Origin: an uncultured Christensenella sp.
GTDB lineage: Bacteria > Bacillota > Clostridia > Christensenellales > UBA3700
Assembly: GCA_910577795.1 (NCBI GenBank)
Contig: CAJTNW010000009.1
Location: 1,695-50,308 of the forward strand
DNA: 48,614 nucleotides
Reading direction: 5' to 3'
The position numbers and the translations under genes were made by a program. The notes under the pieces were generated by a model that saw only the letters and a list, made by a program, of their open reading frames with translations, searched no databases and had not been told where the DNA came from. Numbering within the stretch: the stretch's first letter is position 1; the number at the start of each line of letters is the position of its first letter. This document shows, one piece after another, positions 7,097 to 16,933 of the stretch.

Positions 7097-9456
7097 TATT
7101 TTAATTCAGCGATAGTAACGCCCCATTCTCCTTCGCCATATTTGCCTAATCTGTAACTTTCAATACCAGTATGAGTTTTAAAATAGTCATGAATAGCCAT
7201 TCTCAAAGCACCACTGCCTTTGCCATGCACAATTCTAACCTCGTGCATACCCTTTAATATTGCACTATCTATATATTTTTCTACAATAGCAAGTGCCTCA
7301 TCCACTCGCTTACCAATAACATTACACTCTAATGGCAATGTGACATTGTTTACTGGTTTATTAACAACCACTGCCTTTTGTCTTTCTTCTGTTTTTTGTT
7401 TTTTAGGCAATATTTTTTTAACTTTGCCATATTTTACATTTGTAGTCATAAGACCAATTTTTACAGTATACTCTGCTTTTCGTTTGTCATCAGCCACAAT
7501 TATTGCAGTTTTATCAAGTGATGTTATATAAACACTATCGCCAATTTTTATAGGTGAATTATCATATTCCTGTATGCTCTCATTACTTTCTTCGTCATAA
7601 GACAATTTGTTTAATTTACTATTAAGTTTCCTTGCCTCAAACAACCCTTGTTCTGTAGGATTTTGGGCAATTTGCTTTATTTTGGCAATAGCCTCTTCTG
7701 CATCGTCCAAATAATCTTGCAGTATCTTTTTTGCCTCTCGCCTCATAGTATCATTGAGTTTTTGTCTTTCATTTTCAACAATTTCTCTACCTTGACGGGC
7801 AATATTATATTCTTTTACAATTTCAGCTTTAAGTTTTTCAATTTCTACCTTTTCAGCCTCTGCCTCACGTCTTACCTTTTCAGCAGACAAAATAATTGCG
7901 TCAAACTGAACTTTATCTTCGCTAAGCAATGATTTTGCTCTCTTTACAATACTTTTGTTAAGTCCTAGTCTTTCTGCAATTTGAATTGCATTTGATGTGC
8001 CAGTAGACCCTAGCAAAAGTTTATACGTTGGTGCAAAAGTTACCGGGTCAAAATCCATAGATGCACACTCTACTATATCATGAGTAAGTGCATATTCTTT
8101 CATTTGTTGATAATGTGTTGTAATTACAGAAGTTGCACCACATTCCACCAATTTTTCTGTAACAGCAAGTGCAAGGCTAGCACCTTCAATAGGGTCAGTA
8201 CCAGCACCCAGTTCATCAATAAGCACAAGTGTATCACCATTTGCACTATTAGTAATATCAATTATATTTACTAAGTGCGAACTAAATGTTGATAAACTCT
8301 GCTCTATGCTTTGCTCATCACCAATATCTGAGTAAATTTGGCTATAAATTGCAATTTTACTACCATATTCGCAAGGTGGAAAAATACCACACATTGTCAT
8401 AATTGAAAATAAGCCTATCAATTTAAGAGTAACAGTTTTACCACCAGTATTAGGACCAGTAATCATTAACACTTTTTTACCGCCATCAATAGCAAGTGAA
8501 ATAGGTACAACCTTTTCTTTTTCAATAAGTGGGTGTTTTCCATTAATAATTTTTATAATTCCATCACTATTTATCACAGGACGTTCGGCTTTTAAACTAT
8601 GTGCATAAAGTGCTTTTGCAAAAATAATATCTAAATTAGTCAAAACATCAAAATTTTGCCTTAAATTATCCGCTTCGCCACCAACTCTTATTGTAAATGT
8701 CTTCAAAATTCTTTCAATTTCCAAACTTTCATTAATACGAAGAGTTGCAATTTCATTATTTAGTTGCACTATTTGAAATGGCTCTACAAAAACCGCTTTA
8801 CCACTTGATGACTGGTCATGTATCAAACCTGGAATATTGTTTTTATATTCATTTTTTACAGGTATAACAAATCTATTGTTACGAATCGTTACAATTCCAT
8901 CTTGCAAATATTTATTATAAGTTGGACTTGATATAAACATATTCAACTTATTTTTAATAGATAAGTTTATTTTTGTTATAGCATCTCTAATATGTTTTAA
9001 CTCACTTGAGGCATTATCTGCCATCTCATTGTCGCCAATAATTGATTTGTAAATATCATTTTCAAGCAAACTATCAGCAAAAAGCATATTGGCATAATCT
9101 TTTATCAATTCAATTTCTGTACTATTAATTTTGCTTATTGTATCAGCGGCTAATCTTGATATTTTCATTACCCTTGCAACTTTAAGCAAGTCCGACATAG
9201 ATAATGTAACATTTTTATCCGCTTTATCAATAATTTCTTTTATATCATCAAAGGAAAAATCAGGACTTTCAGCATACTCAAACAAAATCTTATCTGCTTG
9301 ATATACTTCATCAAGCAGAATATTAACATTTTTTAATCCCTCTTCAGGCATCATTGTTAAAATTTTGTCTTTGCCACTTTTAGACACTGCAAAACTTTTT
9401 AAAATTTCTCTTACCTTATTAAATTCAAGAGAATATATAGTTTTTTCAGAAATCAT
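7096..9456 (-). CDS. mutS2: MutS2 / RqcU ATPase with Smr domain
   Basis: 786 residues. The core region precedes a MutS-type ABC ATPase: Walker A GPNTGGKTVTLK (about residue 337), Walker B VLIDELGAGTDP, and the TTHYQQMKEYA switch. A long charged coiled coil (about 515-620) leads into a KOW-like segment and the C-terminal Smr domain (about 705-786, with IVHGKGSGALR). The usual Smr LDLRG motif reads CNVIGKR here. MutS2 was first linked to suppression of recombination. In Bacillus, MutS2/RqcU senses collided ribosomes and splits them. It lacks the mismatch-binding domain of MutS1. It sits fourth in the phenylalanine T-box operon. Confidence 0.95.
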   Translation of the reverse strand: MISEKTIYSLEFNKVREILKSFAVSKSGKDKILTMMPEEGLKNVNILLDEVYQADKILFEYAESPDFSFDDIKEIIDKADKNVTLSMSDLLKVARVMKISRLAADTISKINSTEIELIKDYANMLFADSLLENDIYKSIIGDNEMADNASSELKHIRDAITKINLSIKNKLNMFISSPTYNKYLQDGIVTIRNNRFVIPVKNEYKNNIPGLIHDQSSSGKAVFVEPFQIVQLNNEIATLRINESLEIERILKTFTIRVGGEADNLRQNFDVLTNLDIIFAKALYAHSLKAERPVINSDGIIKIINGKHPLIEKEKVVPISLAIDGGKKVLMITGPNTGGKTVTLKLIGLFSIMTMCGIFPPCEYGSKIAIYSQIYSDIGDEQSIEQSLSTFSSHLVNIIDITNSANGDTLVLIDELGAGTDPIEGASLALAVTEKLVECGATSVITTHYQQMKEYALTHDIVECASMDFDPVTFAPTYKLLLGSTGTSNAIQIAERLGLNKSIVKRAKSLLSEDKVQFDAIILSAEKVRREAEAEKVEIEKLKAEIVKEYNIARQGREIVENERQKLNDTMRREAKKILQDYLDDAEEAIAKIKQIAQNPTEQGLFEARKLNSKLNKLSYDEESNESIQEYDNSPIKIGDSVYITSLDKTAIIVADDKRKAEYTVKIGLMTTNVKYGKVKKILPKKQKTEERQKAVVVNKPVNNVTLPLECNVIGKRVDEALAIVEKYIDSAILKGMHEVRIVHGKGSGALRMAIHDYFKTHTGIESYRLGKYGEGEWGVTIAELK

Positions 9457-9498
9457 TTTACTTCCTTAATATTTTTTTGCAAATTAAATAATGCAAAT

Positions 9499-11787
9499 TT
9501 ATTTAATCCCTCTTAAAAATTGTCCTTTAGTTAATTTTATACTATTATCAAAAATAAAGCAAGGATTATTCAAATAATTATTTGCATACTGTACGGAATT
9601 TTCCAAAGCGGAAATATCTATACACGCAAACATATCTTTATCTAATTGATTTTTTGCTATTGCATGACAACTATTGTTTAGCATCTCAAAATAACAATTT
9701 ACTACCTTTATTCTTCTAACCTTATACTCGCCATATTTATCACTTAAACTATAATCACTATACTTACAATTGTTGCAATTACAACCTGTAAAATGTTTAA
9801 TTGGACAATGACAAAAATACATAACTGGCAAATATCCAAATGTAAAAACAGAGCACGAAAGTCCAATATCATTTATTTCAGATTTTGTTAATTCACTGCT
9901 TACAACAAATGAATTTAAACCTAAAAGTTCTACACTTTCTCTGTTATAAATATTTAGTCCAAGTCCGCCAATTAATGGTCTTTCTGTTGTTACTGCAAGA
10001 TAATATTGATAATAATTTTCCGCATAAATTCCTACCGACTTAGGTAGTTTTTCCATAAACTTTAGGATAACTTCCAAATCTGCCTTCATTGCAATTTTAG
10101 GCAGTCTTACATATAAATTATTATGATTTTTAACATAATTTAGAATAATTTTATCAAAATTATTATAGTTTAGCACTATTTTTGTAGTACTTTTGCAATT
10201 TAGACCATCAAAATCAATTTTATCTGCTATTATAATATCACTATTATCGTAGGATTTAATTTTGTATTTTTTATTAAAATTTAAAAGATAATTTTGCCCT
10301 GCAAATACACTTTCTTCTTTTTTAACCGGCATATTAATTTTTATAATTTCACCTTTTAAAAACTCTATTAAATTTCTTCTAATATTATTGACAATACTTT
10401 TTGGTATAAAAAGTTTTTCTTCCATTTCAACTTGTATATTACTAAATTCAAATGGAGTACCACCCGTTTTGTTAAATTGATTTTTAATCTCATCAATACT
10501 TGTAATAGAATTTTTAGCGAATTCAAAATTACAAACTTCTAAGTAATTAAAAATATGATTATTTGCTTTAGCATCAATTTTAACTTGACTATTAGATATA
10601 GTACAATTTAAATCAACTTTAATTTTGGGCATAACATCAACTTTATATTTTTTTTGCAAAGCAGTATCAGTTGTTATACTTACTATATCTCCCCTACTAA
10701 AAGGATATTTAGAATATACTTTATAGCAGTTATTATTTTTTTCTATAATGGATATTTCAAATCCACCAACTTCCATATCCTGCCTAAATATTTTTACACC
10801 ATCACCATTTTTTAATTCAAAATCACTTTTAATTTCTAGTTTAAAATAATCTTTTGATTTTGTAGAGTTAATTATCTCACCAATTCTCTCTCCAATATTG
10901 TTTTGAGATTTAGTGTACAATATTTTTCCTTTATCAGTAAAAGAATACCCTTTACTAAAACCGCCACGATTAAAAACACGTTTTAACTCGCTAATATCCT
11001 CTGTTGTTATAGTAAAACTATCTACCACCTTACGATATTTTGCTGTTACAACTCCAACATATTCTGCAGACTTTAATCTACCCTCTATTTTTAAAGAATC
11101 AACTCCCGCCTCAATCAATTGTTTTATTTCTTCAATTAAGCACTGGTCTTTAGGCGATAGTAAATAACCTGTTTTTCCTGTTAAACTTTCAGTATACTCT
11201 TTTCTGCATGGTTGCAAACATAAACCTCTATTTCCGCTATTTCCGCTTGCAATACTAGATAGCAAGCACCCTCCCGAAAAAGACACGCACAAAGCACCAT
11301 GTACAAAATATTCAATTTCAAGATTAGTATGTTGTTTTATTTCTTTTATATCCTCAAGCCTACATTCTCTTGAAAGTACTACCCTTGAAAAACCTAATTC
11401 TTGCAAAAATTTAGCACCAAGATAATTATGTACTCCCATTTGAGTACTTGCATGCAAAGCAACTGAAGGACAAAGTTTATGTGCTTTTGCTACAACCGCC
11501 AAATCTGTAATGATAATTGCGTCTACACCAGAATTTTCACAACAAATAAGCAAATTATCAATAAGTGGCACTTCCTTTTGTTTGATTAAAGTGTTTATAG
11601 TTACATAAACTTTTACTCCGTATAAATGACAAAATTCCACCCATTCCTTTAAGTTTTGAGTGGAAAAATTGTCAGCCTTTAGCCTTGCGTTAAATTGTTC
11701 TAATCCCAAATAGACAGCATCAGCGCGGTTCGCCACCGCACTTTTTAAAGCATCTATACTACCTGCTGGGGATAAAATTTCTACCAT
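9499..11787 (-). CDS. U32 family peptidase-like protein (RlhA/YhbU-type, long form)
   Basis: 762 residues. The N-terminal U32 domain shows AVYLGLEQFNAR, the signature stretch around EYFVHGALCVSFSGGC (about 165-180), and the Cys pair in RGLCLQPCR. The central and C-terminal parts match the collagenase-like extension found in long U32 proteins. A second cysteine cluster, HCPIKHFTGCNCNNC, lies near residues 665-680 and could bind an Fe-S cluster. Long U32 proteins include E. coli RlhA, which makes 5-hydroxycytidine in 23S rRNA; U32 relatives act in tRNA hydroxylation. Whether this one modifies RNA or cleaves protein is not settled by sequence. Only 1 nt separates it from pheT. Confidence 0.85.
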   Translation of the reverse strand: MVEILSPAGSIDALKSAVANRADAVYLGLEQFNARLKADNFSTQNLKEWVEFCHLYGVKVYVTINTLIKQKEVPLIDNLLICCENSGVDAIIITDLAVVAKAHKLCPSVALHASTQMGVHNYLGAKFLQELGFSRVVLSRECRLEDIKEIKQHTNLEIEYFVHGALCVSFSGGCLLSSIASGNSGNRGLCLQPCRKEYTESLTGKTGYLLSPKDQCLIEEIKQLIEAGVDSLKIEGRLKSAEYVGVVTAKYRKVVDSFTITTEDISELKRVFNRGGFSKGYSFTDKGKILYTKSQNNIGERIGEIINSTKSKDYFKLEIKSDFELKNGDGVKIFRQDMEVGGFEISIIEKNNNCYKVYSKYPFSRGDIVSITTDTALQKKYKVDVMPKIKVDLNCTISNSQVKIDAKANNHIFNYLEVCNFEFAKNSITSIDEIKNQFNKTGGTPFEFSNIQVEMEEKLFIPKSIVNNIRRNLIEFLKGEIIKINMPVKKEESVFAGQNYLLNFNKKYKIKSYDNSDIIIADKIDFDGLNCKSTTKIVLNYNNFDKIILNYVKNHNNLYVRLPKIAMKADLEVILKFMEKLPKSVGIYAENYYQYYLAVTTERPLIGGLGLNIYNRESVELLGLNSFVVSSELTKSEINDIGLSCSVFTFGYLPVMYFCHCPIKHFTGCNCNNCKYSDYSLSDKYGEYKVRRIKVVNCYFEMLNNSCHAIAKNQLDKDMFACIDISALENSVQYANNYLNNPCFIFDNSIKLTKGQFLRGIK

Positions 11788-11788
11788 A

Positions 11789-14173
11789 TTACCTCAATTT
11801 TGCATTAAGTTCACTATCCAACATTTTGATAATTTTATTCATTTTACTATTTATTTCATCATCTGTCATAGTTTTTTCATAACTAGTAAACTCAAACTTA
11901 ATAGCAACAGATTTATAGCCTTTTTCAATACCTTTGCCTCTGTAAATATCAAAAATGTTTACATTAGAAAGCATTTTTCCAGCATATTTTGTTGCAACAC
12001 TTATAAGTTGCTCAGCAGTTACACTCTCTTCTACTACAACTGCCAAATCTCTTTCTACAGTAGGATATTTAGGAATTGGTTTAAATACATAACTATTATC
12101 ATAAAGACTATTTAATAAATCAATATTAATTTCTGCAATATAAATTTTGTTTTTAATATCATATTTAGCAGTAATGTCAGGTCTAACTTCACCAAAAACA
12201 CCCACACATTTGCCATCTACCATAATATCAGCACTTATACCAGGATGCAAAAAACTACAATTTGGTCGTACGTAACTAGCAGTCACACCAAAATATGCAA
12301 TCATATTTTCAACAATACCTTTTAAAGTATAAAAATCTTCAGTCTCACCATAAACACCAAGCACAAGTTTTTGTGTTTCTATTGGCTGCTCTGTTATTGG
12401 CAATTGTTTTGGCATATAAGTATTTGCAAATTCAAAAAATCTTGCGCATTTATTGCCTCTTGTAATATTTTTTGCCATAATTTCTATCATACTATGCATT
12501 AATGTAGTACGCATAATAGACATATCTTCGCCTAAAGGATTTAATAATTTTACTGTTTTTCTTAAATCGCTATCCTCTGCAACCTCAAGCAAATCAAACA
12601 TTTTAGGAGTTGTAAAAGAATATGAATATGTTTCATTCATACCTTCGCCAATAAGCAGATTTTTAACATTATCAACATTTTGTTGGCTTATTGTTTTGCC
12701 ACCAATAGTTTGTCTGCCACTATCCATTAAAGTACAATTAATATGGTCATAACCATATAATCTAATAATTTCCTCTGCTAAATCATTAGCACTTTCTATA
12801 TCGTCACGATATAAAGGAACTACGCACTCCAAATTATCTTTATTAAGTTTAGTTTTTATTTGCAAAGAATTTAGTATTCTTACCATTTCACTTGTTGGTA
12901 CTTCAATACCCAAAATTTGATTAATTTTTGCTGCAGGACAAGTTATTTGTTTAGGCTGTAAACTTTCCTTGCACACATCTTTTATACCTTTGCATATATC
13001 ACCGCTGTTTGTTTCATAAATCAACTGCAAAGCCCTGTGCATACCAATTTCTTGGGATGCCAAATCTATTCCTCTTTCATATCTAGTAGAAGAATCTGAC
13101 CTTACATTTAGTTTTCTACTTGTGCGTCTTATGCTCTCACGCAAAAACTTAGCAGACTCAAAGATAATTTCTTTAGTGTTTTCATTAATACCACTAAACA
13201 TACCACCCATTACACCAGCAATTACACTTGGTTTTTCGCTATCAGCAATAACAAGCATATCTTTTTCAAGTTTGTATGTTTCACCATTAAGCAACTTTAT
13301 TTGCTCACCATCTTTTGCGTTTCTTACAATTATCTGTCCGTTTGCAACATTGTTTAAATCAAAAGAGTGCATAGGTTGTCCAATTTCCATAAGCACATAG
13401 TTTGTAATGTCTACTATATTATTTATAGGACGAAGACCAACTGCCTTTAGTCTTTTTTGAATATACTTAGGAGATGGTTTAATTACAACATTTTTTACCA
13501 TAGATAGCATATATCTAGGGCAAAGTTCACTATTTTCTACTTTAACTGACGCAGTATTTTCATATTTAGATACTTCGTATTTTAAACTAGGCATTTTTAA
13601 TGGAAGATTTAAAACAGTTGCAACCTCTCTTGCAATACCAAATACACTATTGCAGTCAGGACGGTTTGCTGTTACACCAATATCAAGAATGATATCATCA
13701 CTGCCAATTACTTGATTAATATCTGTGCCCAATGGATAATCTTCATTTAAAATCATTATTCCGTAAACACCAGCACCTTTGTAATCGTCCTCAGTAAGTT
13801 TAAGTTCTTCACCTGAGCACAACATACCATTGCTTGCAACTCCACGTAATTTGCCTTTTTTGATATGCATACCACAAGGAAGGTCACTGCCATCTAAAGC
13901 AACAGGCACTAAATCACCTACTTTAACATTGTTTGCACCAGTTACAATTTGAATAATTTCACTGCCAATATTTATTTGACATATTTGCAATTTGTCTGCA
14001 TCTGGATGAGGCTCTAATTTTTCAATTTTACCTACTACACACTTTTTGCAATTATCCGCTTGTTTGATAACTTCCTCAACTTCAAAACCTACACTTACAA
14101 GTTTTGCACACAATTCATCTACAGAGCAATTTATATCTACATAATCTTTTAACCAATCTAATGAAATTAACAT
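11789..14173 (-). CDS. pheT: Phenylalanine-tRNA ligase beta subunit
   Basis: 794 residues, full length for bacterial PheT. The N-terminal EMAP/OB tRNA-binding domain (about 40-150: VVGKIEKLEPHPDADKLQIC) is followed by B3/B4 editing, B5 DNA-binding-like and class II-like domains. The C-terminus is the FDX-ACB anticodon-binding domain (about 700-794: YPTVERDLAVVVEES). With PheS it forms the alpha2-beta2 enzyme that charges tRNA-Phe in the cytosol. AAGGAGG precedes the ATG; pheS lies 13 nt upstream. Confidence 0.97.
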   Translation of the reverse strand: MLISLDWLKDYVDINCSVDELCAKLVSVGFEVEEVIKQADNCKKCVVGKIEKLEPHPDADKLQICQINIGSEIIQIVTGANNVKVGDLVPVALDGSDLPCGMHIKKGKLRGVASNGMLCSGEELKLTEDDYKGAGVYGIMILNEDYPLGTDINQVIGSDDIILDIGVTANRPDCNSVFGIAREVATVLNLPLKMPSLKYEVSKYENTASVKVENSELCPRYMLSMVKNVVIKPSPKYIQKRLKAVGLRPINNIVDITNYVLMEIGQPMHSFDLNNVANGQIIVRNAKDGEQIKLLNGETYKLEKDMLVIADSEKPSVIAGVMGGMFSGINENTKEIIFESAKFLRESIRRTSRKLNVRSDSSTRYERGIDLASQEIGMHRALQLIYETNSGDICKGIKDVCKESLQPKQITCPAAKINQILGIEVPTSEMVRILNSLQIKTKLNKDNLECVVPLYRDDIESANDLAEEIIRLYGYDHINCTLMDSGRQTIGGKTISQQNVDNVKNLLIGEGMNETYSYSFTTPKMFDLLEVAEDSDLRKTVKLLNPLGEDMSIMRTTLMHSMIEIMAKNITRGNKCARFFEFANTYMPKQLPITEQPIETQKLVLGVYGETEDFYTLKGIVENMIAYFGVTASYVRPNCSFLHPGISADIMVDGKCVGVFGEVRPDITAKYDIKNKIYIAEINIDLLNSLYDNSYVFKPIPKYPTVERDLAVVVEESVTAEQLISVATKYAGKMLSNVNIFDIYRGKGIEKGYKSVAIKFEFTSYEKTMTDDEINSKMNKIIKMLDSELNAKLR

Positions 14174-14186
14174 TTATAAGCCCTCC

Positions 14187-15215
14187 TTAATTAAATTGTT
14201 TCAAAAATCTAATATCGTTATCAAACAATATTCTCATATCAGGTATACCATATTTAATCATTGCAATACGTTCAATACCCAAACCAAAAGCAAATCCACT
14301 ATAAACTTCGCTATCTATACCACAGTTTTCCAAAACTTTAGGATTTACAATACCAGCACCCAAAATTTCTATCCAACCAGTGCCTTTGCATATTCTACAG
14401 CCTTTACCACCACAAATTGCACAAGTAACATCAACTTCTACACTAGGCTCTGTAAATGGGAAGAATGAAGGTCTTAATCTTGTTTTTGTATTTTCGTTAA
14501 ACAATGCTTTTGCAAAAGTATCCAAAATACCTTTTAAATCACACATTGTAATACCTTTATCAACCACTAAGCCCTCAATTTGTTGGAACATAGGGCTATG
14601 AGTAGCATCATCATCAGGTCTGTAAACTTTACCCGGATTAACTATTCTAATAGGAGGTTTTTCGCTTATCATTACTCTTGCTTGCATAGGAGAAGTATGA
14701 GTTCTAAGCAATAACTCATCATTTATATAAAATGTATCCTGCATCTCACGAGCCGGATGGTCTTTAGGAATATTAAGTGTTTGGAAATTAAAGAAGTCTG
14801 TCTCAACTTCTGGACCTTGCTTAACCTGAAAACCCATTTGAGTAAAAATACTTAAAATTTCATTAATAACAATAGAACAAGGATGCAAACCACCTTTATT
14901 GTTGCGTTTGCTACTTAAAGTAATATCAACACTTTCGCTATTTAATTTTTGAGCAATGCTTTTTGCTGTAAGTTCTGCAATTCGTGACTCAATTCGATTT
15001 GTTATTTGGTCACGTGCCTCATTTACAAACTTACCTATAATAGGTTTTAGTTCAGGTGCAATATCTTTCATACCTCTAAGCAAACTAGTAAGTTCACCAT
15101 TTTTACCCAAAAATTGTACTCTTATTTGATTAATTTTTTCAAGATTTTCTACATTTTCACTATCATCTATCAATGTTAGTGCTTTATTTAAAATCTCTTT
15201 AATTCTATTTTCCAT
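14187..15215 (-). CDS. pheS: Phenylalanine-tRNA ligase alpha subunit
   Basis: 342 residues. An N-terminal coiled coil (about 1-90) binds tRNA. Class II motif 2 is seen around KVYRPDDDATHSPMFQQIEG, and motif 3 in GFAFGLGIERIAMIKYG near the C-terminus. The insertion CAICGGKGCRICKGTGW has four cysteines, suggestive of a zinc site, as found in many Firmicute PheS. It is the first gene after the T-box leader and makes the catalytic half of PheRS. An AAGGAG-type site precedes the ATG. Confidence 0.97.
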   Translation of the reverse strand: MENRIKEILNKALTLIDDSENVENLEKINQIRVQFLGKNGELTSLLRGMKDIAPELKPIIGKFVNEARDQITNRIESRIAELTAKSIAQKLNSESVDITLSSKRNNKGGLHPCSIVINEILSIFTQMGFQVKQGPEVETDFFNFQTLNIPKDHPAREMQDTFYINDELLLRTHTSPMQARVMISEKPPIRIVNPGKVYRPDDDATHSPMFQQIEGLVVDKGITMCDLKGILDTFAKALFNENTKTRLRPSFFPFTEPSVEVDVTCAICGGKGCRICKGTGWIEILGAGIVNPKVLENCGIDSEVYSGFAFGLGIERIAMIKYGIPDMRILFDNDIRFLKQFN

Positions 15216-15285
15216 ACATACTCCTTAAATAATTTAAATTGTCTATCTATGTATAAATTTACTAAATTTATCCCGAAAATTATAA

Positions 15286-15318
15286 ACAAAAACACCCTAA
15301 CACTTTCGTATTAGGGTG
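15286..15318 (-). terminator. T-box attenuator terminator
   Basis: An 11-bp stem (one G-T pair) with a GAAA loop between 15293 and 15318, followed on the minus strand by TTTTTGTTT. The left arm lies just after the T-box sequence, as required for mutually exclusive folding. Confidence 0.9.
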
Positions 15319-15572
15319 AATAATTCACGGTACCACCTAATTTCGTATAACCACCTTATCTATCATCAAATTATTAAAAAATTAATTCTTTAACAAACAA
15401 ATAAAATTGATTATACCTCATTTAATTTAACGCATTCCTACGGCTTTTACTACTTAATTTCACAAAAGCAACTCGTGAGTGAATTCATGTATATTATGGT
15501 ATCGGCTCTCACCAAAACTGCCTCTTCTCTGTTACCATTTAATAAACATTACTTGTCTCAGTCATCGTTATT
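15286..15572 (-). promoter_or_regulatory. T-box riboswitch leader, tRNA-Phe specific
   Basis: The minus-strand leader before pheS carries the conserved T-box TAGGTGGTACCGTG (15326-15339); its UGGU would pair with the ACCA end of uncharged tRNA-Phe. The proposed specifier codon is TTC (complement of 15481-15483), in the context GAATTCA at the stem I loop, with a purine-rich stem I stretch (CAGAGAAGAGG and GGTGAGAG) just upstream. A terminator competes with the antiterminator: CACCCTAATAC-GAAA-GTGTTAGGGTG (15293-15318), then TTTTTG. Low charged tRNA-Phe would open the terminator and raise expression of pheST and the genes behind it. Confidence 0.92.
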
Positions 15573-15578
15573 GGAATA

Positions 15579-15607
15579 ATTTTATCATTTTACTATATAA
15601 AAGTCAA
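15579..15607 (-). promoter_or_regulatory. Sigma-A promoter of the pheS operon
   Basis: Minus strand TTGACT (15602-15607), a 17-nt spacer and TAAAAT (15579-15584). The predicted transcript starts near 15572, giving a leader of about 350 nt before pheS. Confidence 0.78.
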
Positions 15608-15662
15608 GTAAAAAGCAAATTTTGTTAAATTAAATAATATAAAATATAAAACTAAAAATATT

Positions 15663-16343
15663 TTAACTAGGTGATAACTTTAATTTTCCATAAGACCCAT
15701 TTCCATTAAAATAAAATTGTGGTACTTCGCCAACAATTACATTTTCACACACTAAAATAGCAGTAGAAATATTTACTGGAACACTAGATATAGGCAATAC
15801 TAAAGAAATGGTTGTTTTTATGTTTACATATATGCTATGTCTTGTTTGATTTATGCCCACTTGCTCAAAAAATGATGTAAAATCACATTGTACACTACCA
15901 ATAGGTAATAAAGCAATATTCACAGGTGGACCTAAATCGGATAAAACAACTGAGCCAGTAAAAGCACCTAAAGGAATTTGAACAGACTGATGTCCTATCT
16001 TTTCAATATTAGACTGGCACAAATTAGCCAAATCTCGTGTTAGTCTGTTAATTTTAATTGTGTTTGCTTGCACAAATTGTATCTTTTCATTTGAATCTTT
16101 TTGAATTATTACAAAATCATCGTAAGATAATTCGCTATCGACAACCATGTGCGCAGCATTATTGATTGCATTTACTGCCATTACTTTTACACTTGCTTCG
16201 CTCATTGTAAGTATTGCAGGCATTATATTACCTCTTACATAAGCAAGCAAACCAACAAAAAGTAAAACAATAATTACAATTACAATAAAAAATTTTAATA
16301 AAAAATATCGCTTTTTTTTGACTGCTTTTCCTAATTTACCCAT
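15663..16343 (-). CDS. yunB: Sporulation protein YunB homologue
   Basis: 226 residues. A basic N-terminus is followed by one membrane segment (about 14-36), then an extracytoplasmic domain with the YunB pattern: ASVKVMAVNAINNAAH near the membrane, IQIPLG-like SVQIPLGAFTGS and VNIKTTISLVLP further on. YunB is a mother-cell (sigma-E) sporulation protein in Bacillus; its biochemical role is unclear. I see no Shine-Dalgarno sequence before the ATG. CATATATTA, a match to the -10 of sigma-E/K promoters, lies only a few bases upstream. It may therefore be weakly translated, leaderless, or start elsewhere. It follows the spoVA genes, after a 214-nt gap. Confidence 0.82.
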   Translation of the reverse strand: MGKLGKAVKKKRYFLLKFFIVIVIIVLLFVGLLAYVRGNIMPAILTMSEASVKVMAVNAINNAAHMVVDSELSYDDFVIIQKDSNEKIQFVQANTIKINRLTRDLANLCQSNIEKIGHQSVQIPLGAFTGSVVLSDLGPPVNIALLPIGSVQCDFTSFFEQVGINQTRHSIYVNIKTTISLVLPISSVPVNISTAILVCENVIVGEVPQFYFNGNGSYGKLKLSPS

Positions 16344-16557
16344 TGTTTTAATATATGCTAAAATATCACAAAAAGTGCTATTTTTATAAAAATTTATATT
16401 ATTCTACATAAAGTAGATAAATAGTATTTTTCCACATATAAATGGATAAAGATTAAATTAATTTCCACAATAAATATGAAAAACAACCTGTATACAGACT
16501 ATTTTTCACAAAATTTATCAAATTGCAATTTTTTTGTTATTTAAAATTATTATTGCT

Positions 16558-16926
16558 CTACATTCGTTTGGTTTTGGATTTCGACACAACGGAAAATATA
16601 AAGCCAAACACTATAGCAGCAGTTAAACCTCCTGCAACCTTTTGCATACCGCCTATAATTGCTGGTATAATTCCATATTTTGAGCCATCAATTGCACCTT
16701 TTGCAAGGTTTGCTCCAAAGCCAATAATCGGAACTGTAATACCAGAACTTCCAAACTCTTTTATATATCTGAAAACTCCTACAGCCTCAAGCACAACACC
16801 TAAAGTTAAAAATAATACTAATATTCTAGCACTTGTCATTTTTGTTTTATTAATCAATATTTGTCCAATAAAACAAACTAGACCACCTACAGCAAAAACT
16901 TGTAAATATCTTAAAAAAATATCCAT
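16558..16926 (-). CDS. spoVAE: Stage V sporulation protein AE (SpoVAE)
   Basis: About 122 residues from the ATG at 16926, chosen because GAGGTG lies just upstream and overlaps the spoVAD stop; a GTG two codons earlier is also possible. Three or four hydrophobic segments include the family stretch FGSSGITVPIIGFGANLAKGA. It is a paralogue of SpoVAC; both are inner forespore-membrane proteins of the SpoVA channel, which takes up dipicolinic acid in sporulation and releases it in germination. It is the last gene of the spoVA group, 7 nt after spoVAD. Confidence 0.93.
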   Translation of the reverse strand: MDIFLRYLQVFAVGGLVCFIGQILINKTKMTSARILVLFLTLGVVLEAVGVFRYIKEFGSSGITVPIIGFGANLAKGAIDGSKYGIIPAIIGGMQKVAGGLTAAIVFGFIFSVVSKSKTKRM

Positions 16927-16933
16927 AAACACC

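Noticed and set aside
16428..16510. Three DnaA-box-like words (TTTTCCACA, ATTTCCACA, TTTTTCACA) in the gap before yunB
   Set aside because: No dnaA, dnaN or gyrase genes are near, only loose matches occur, and the gap is AT-rich, so an origin cannot be supported.
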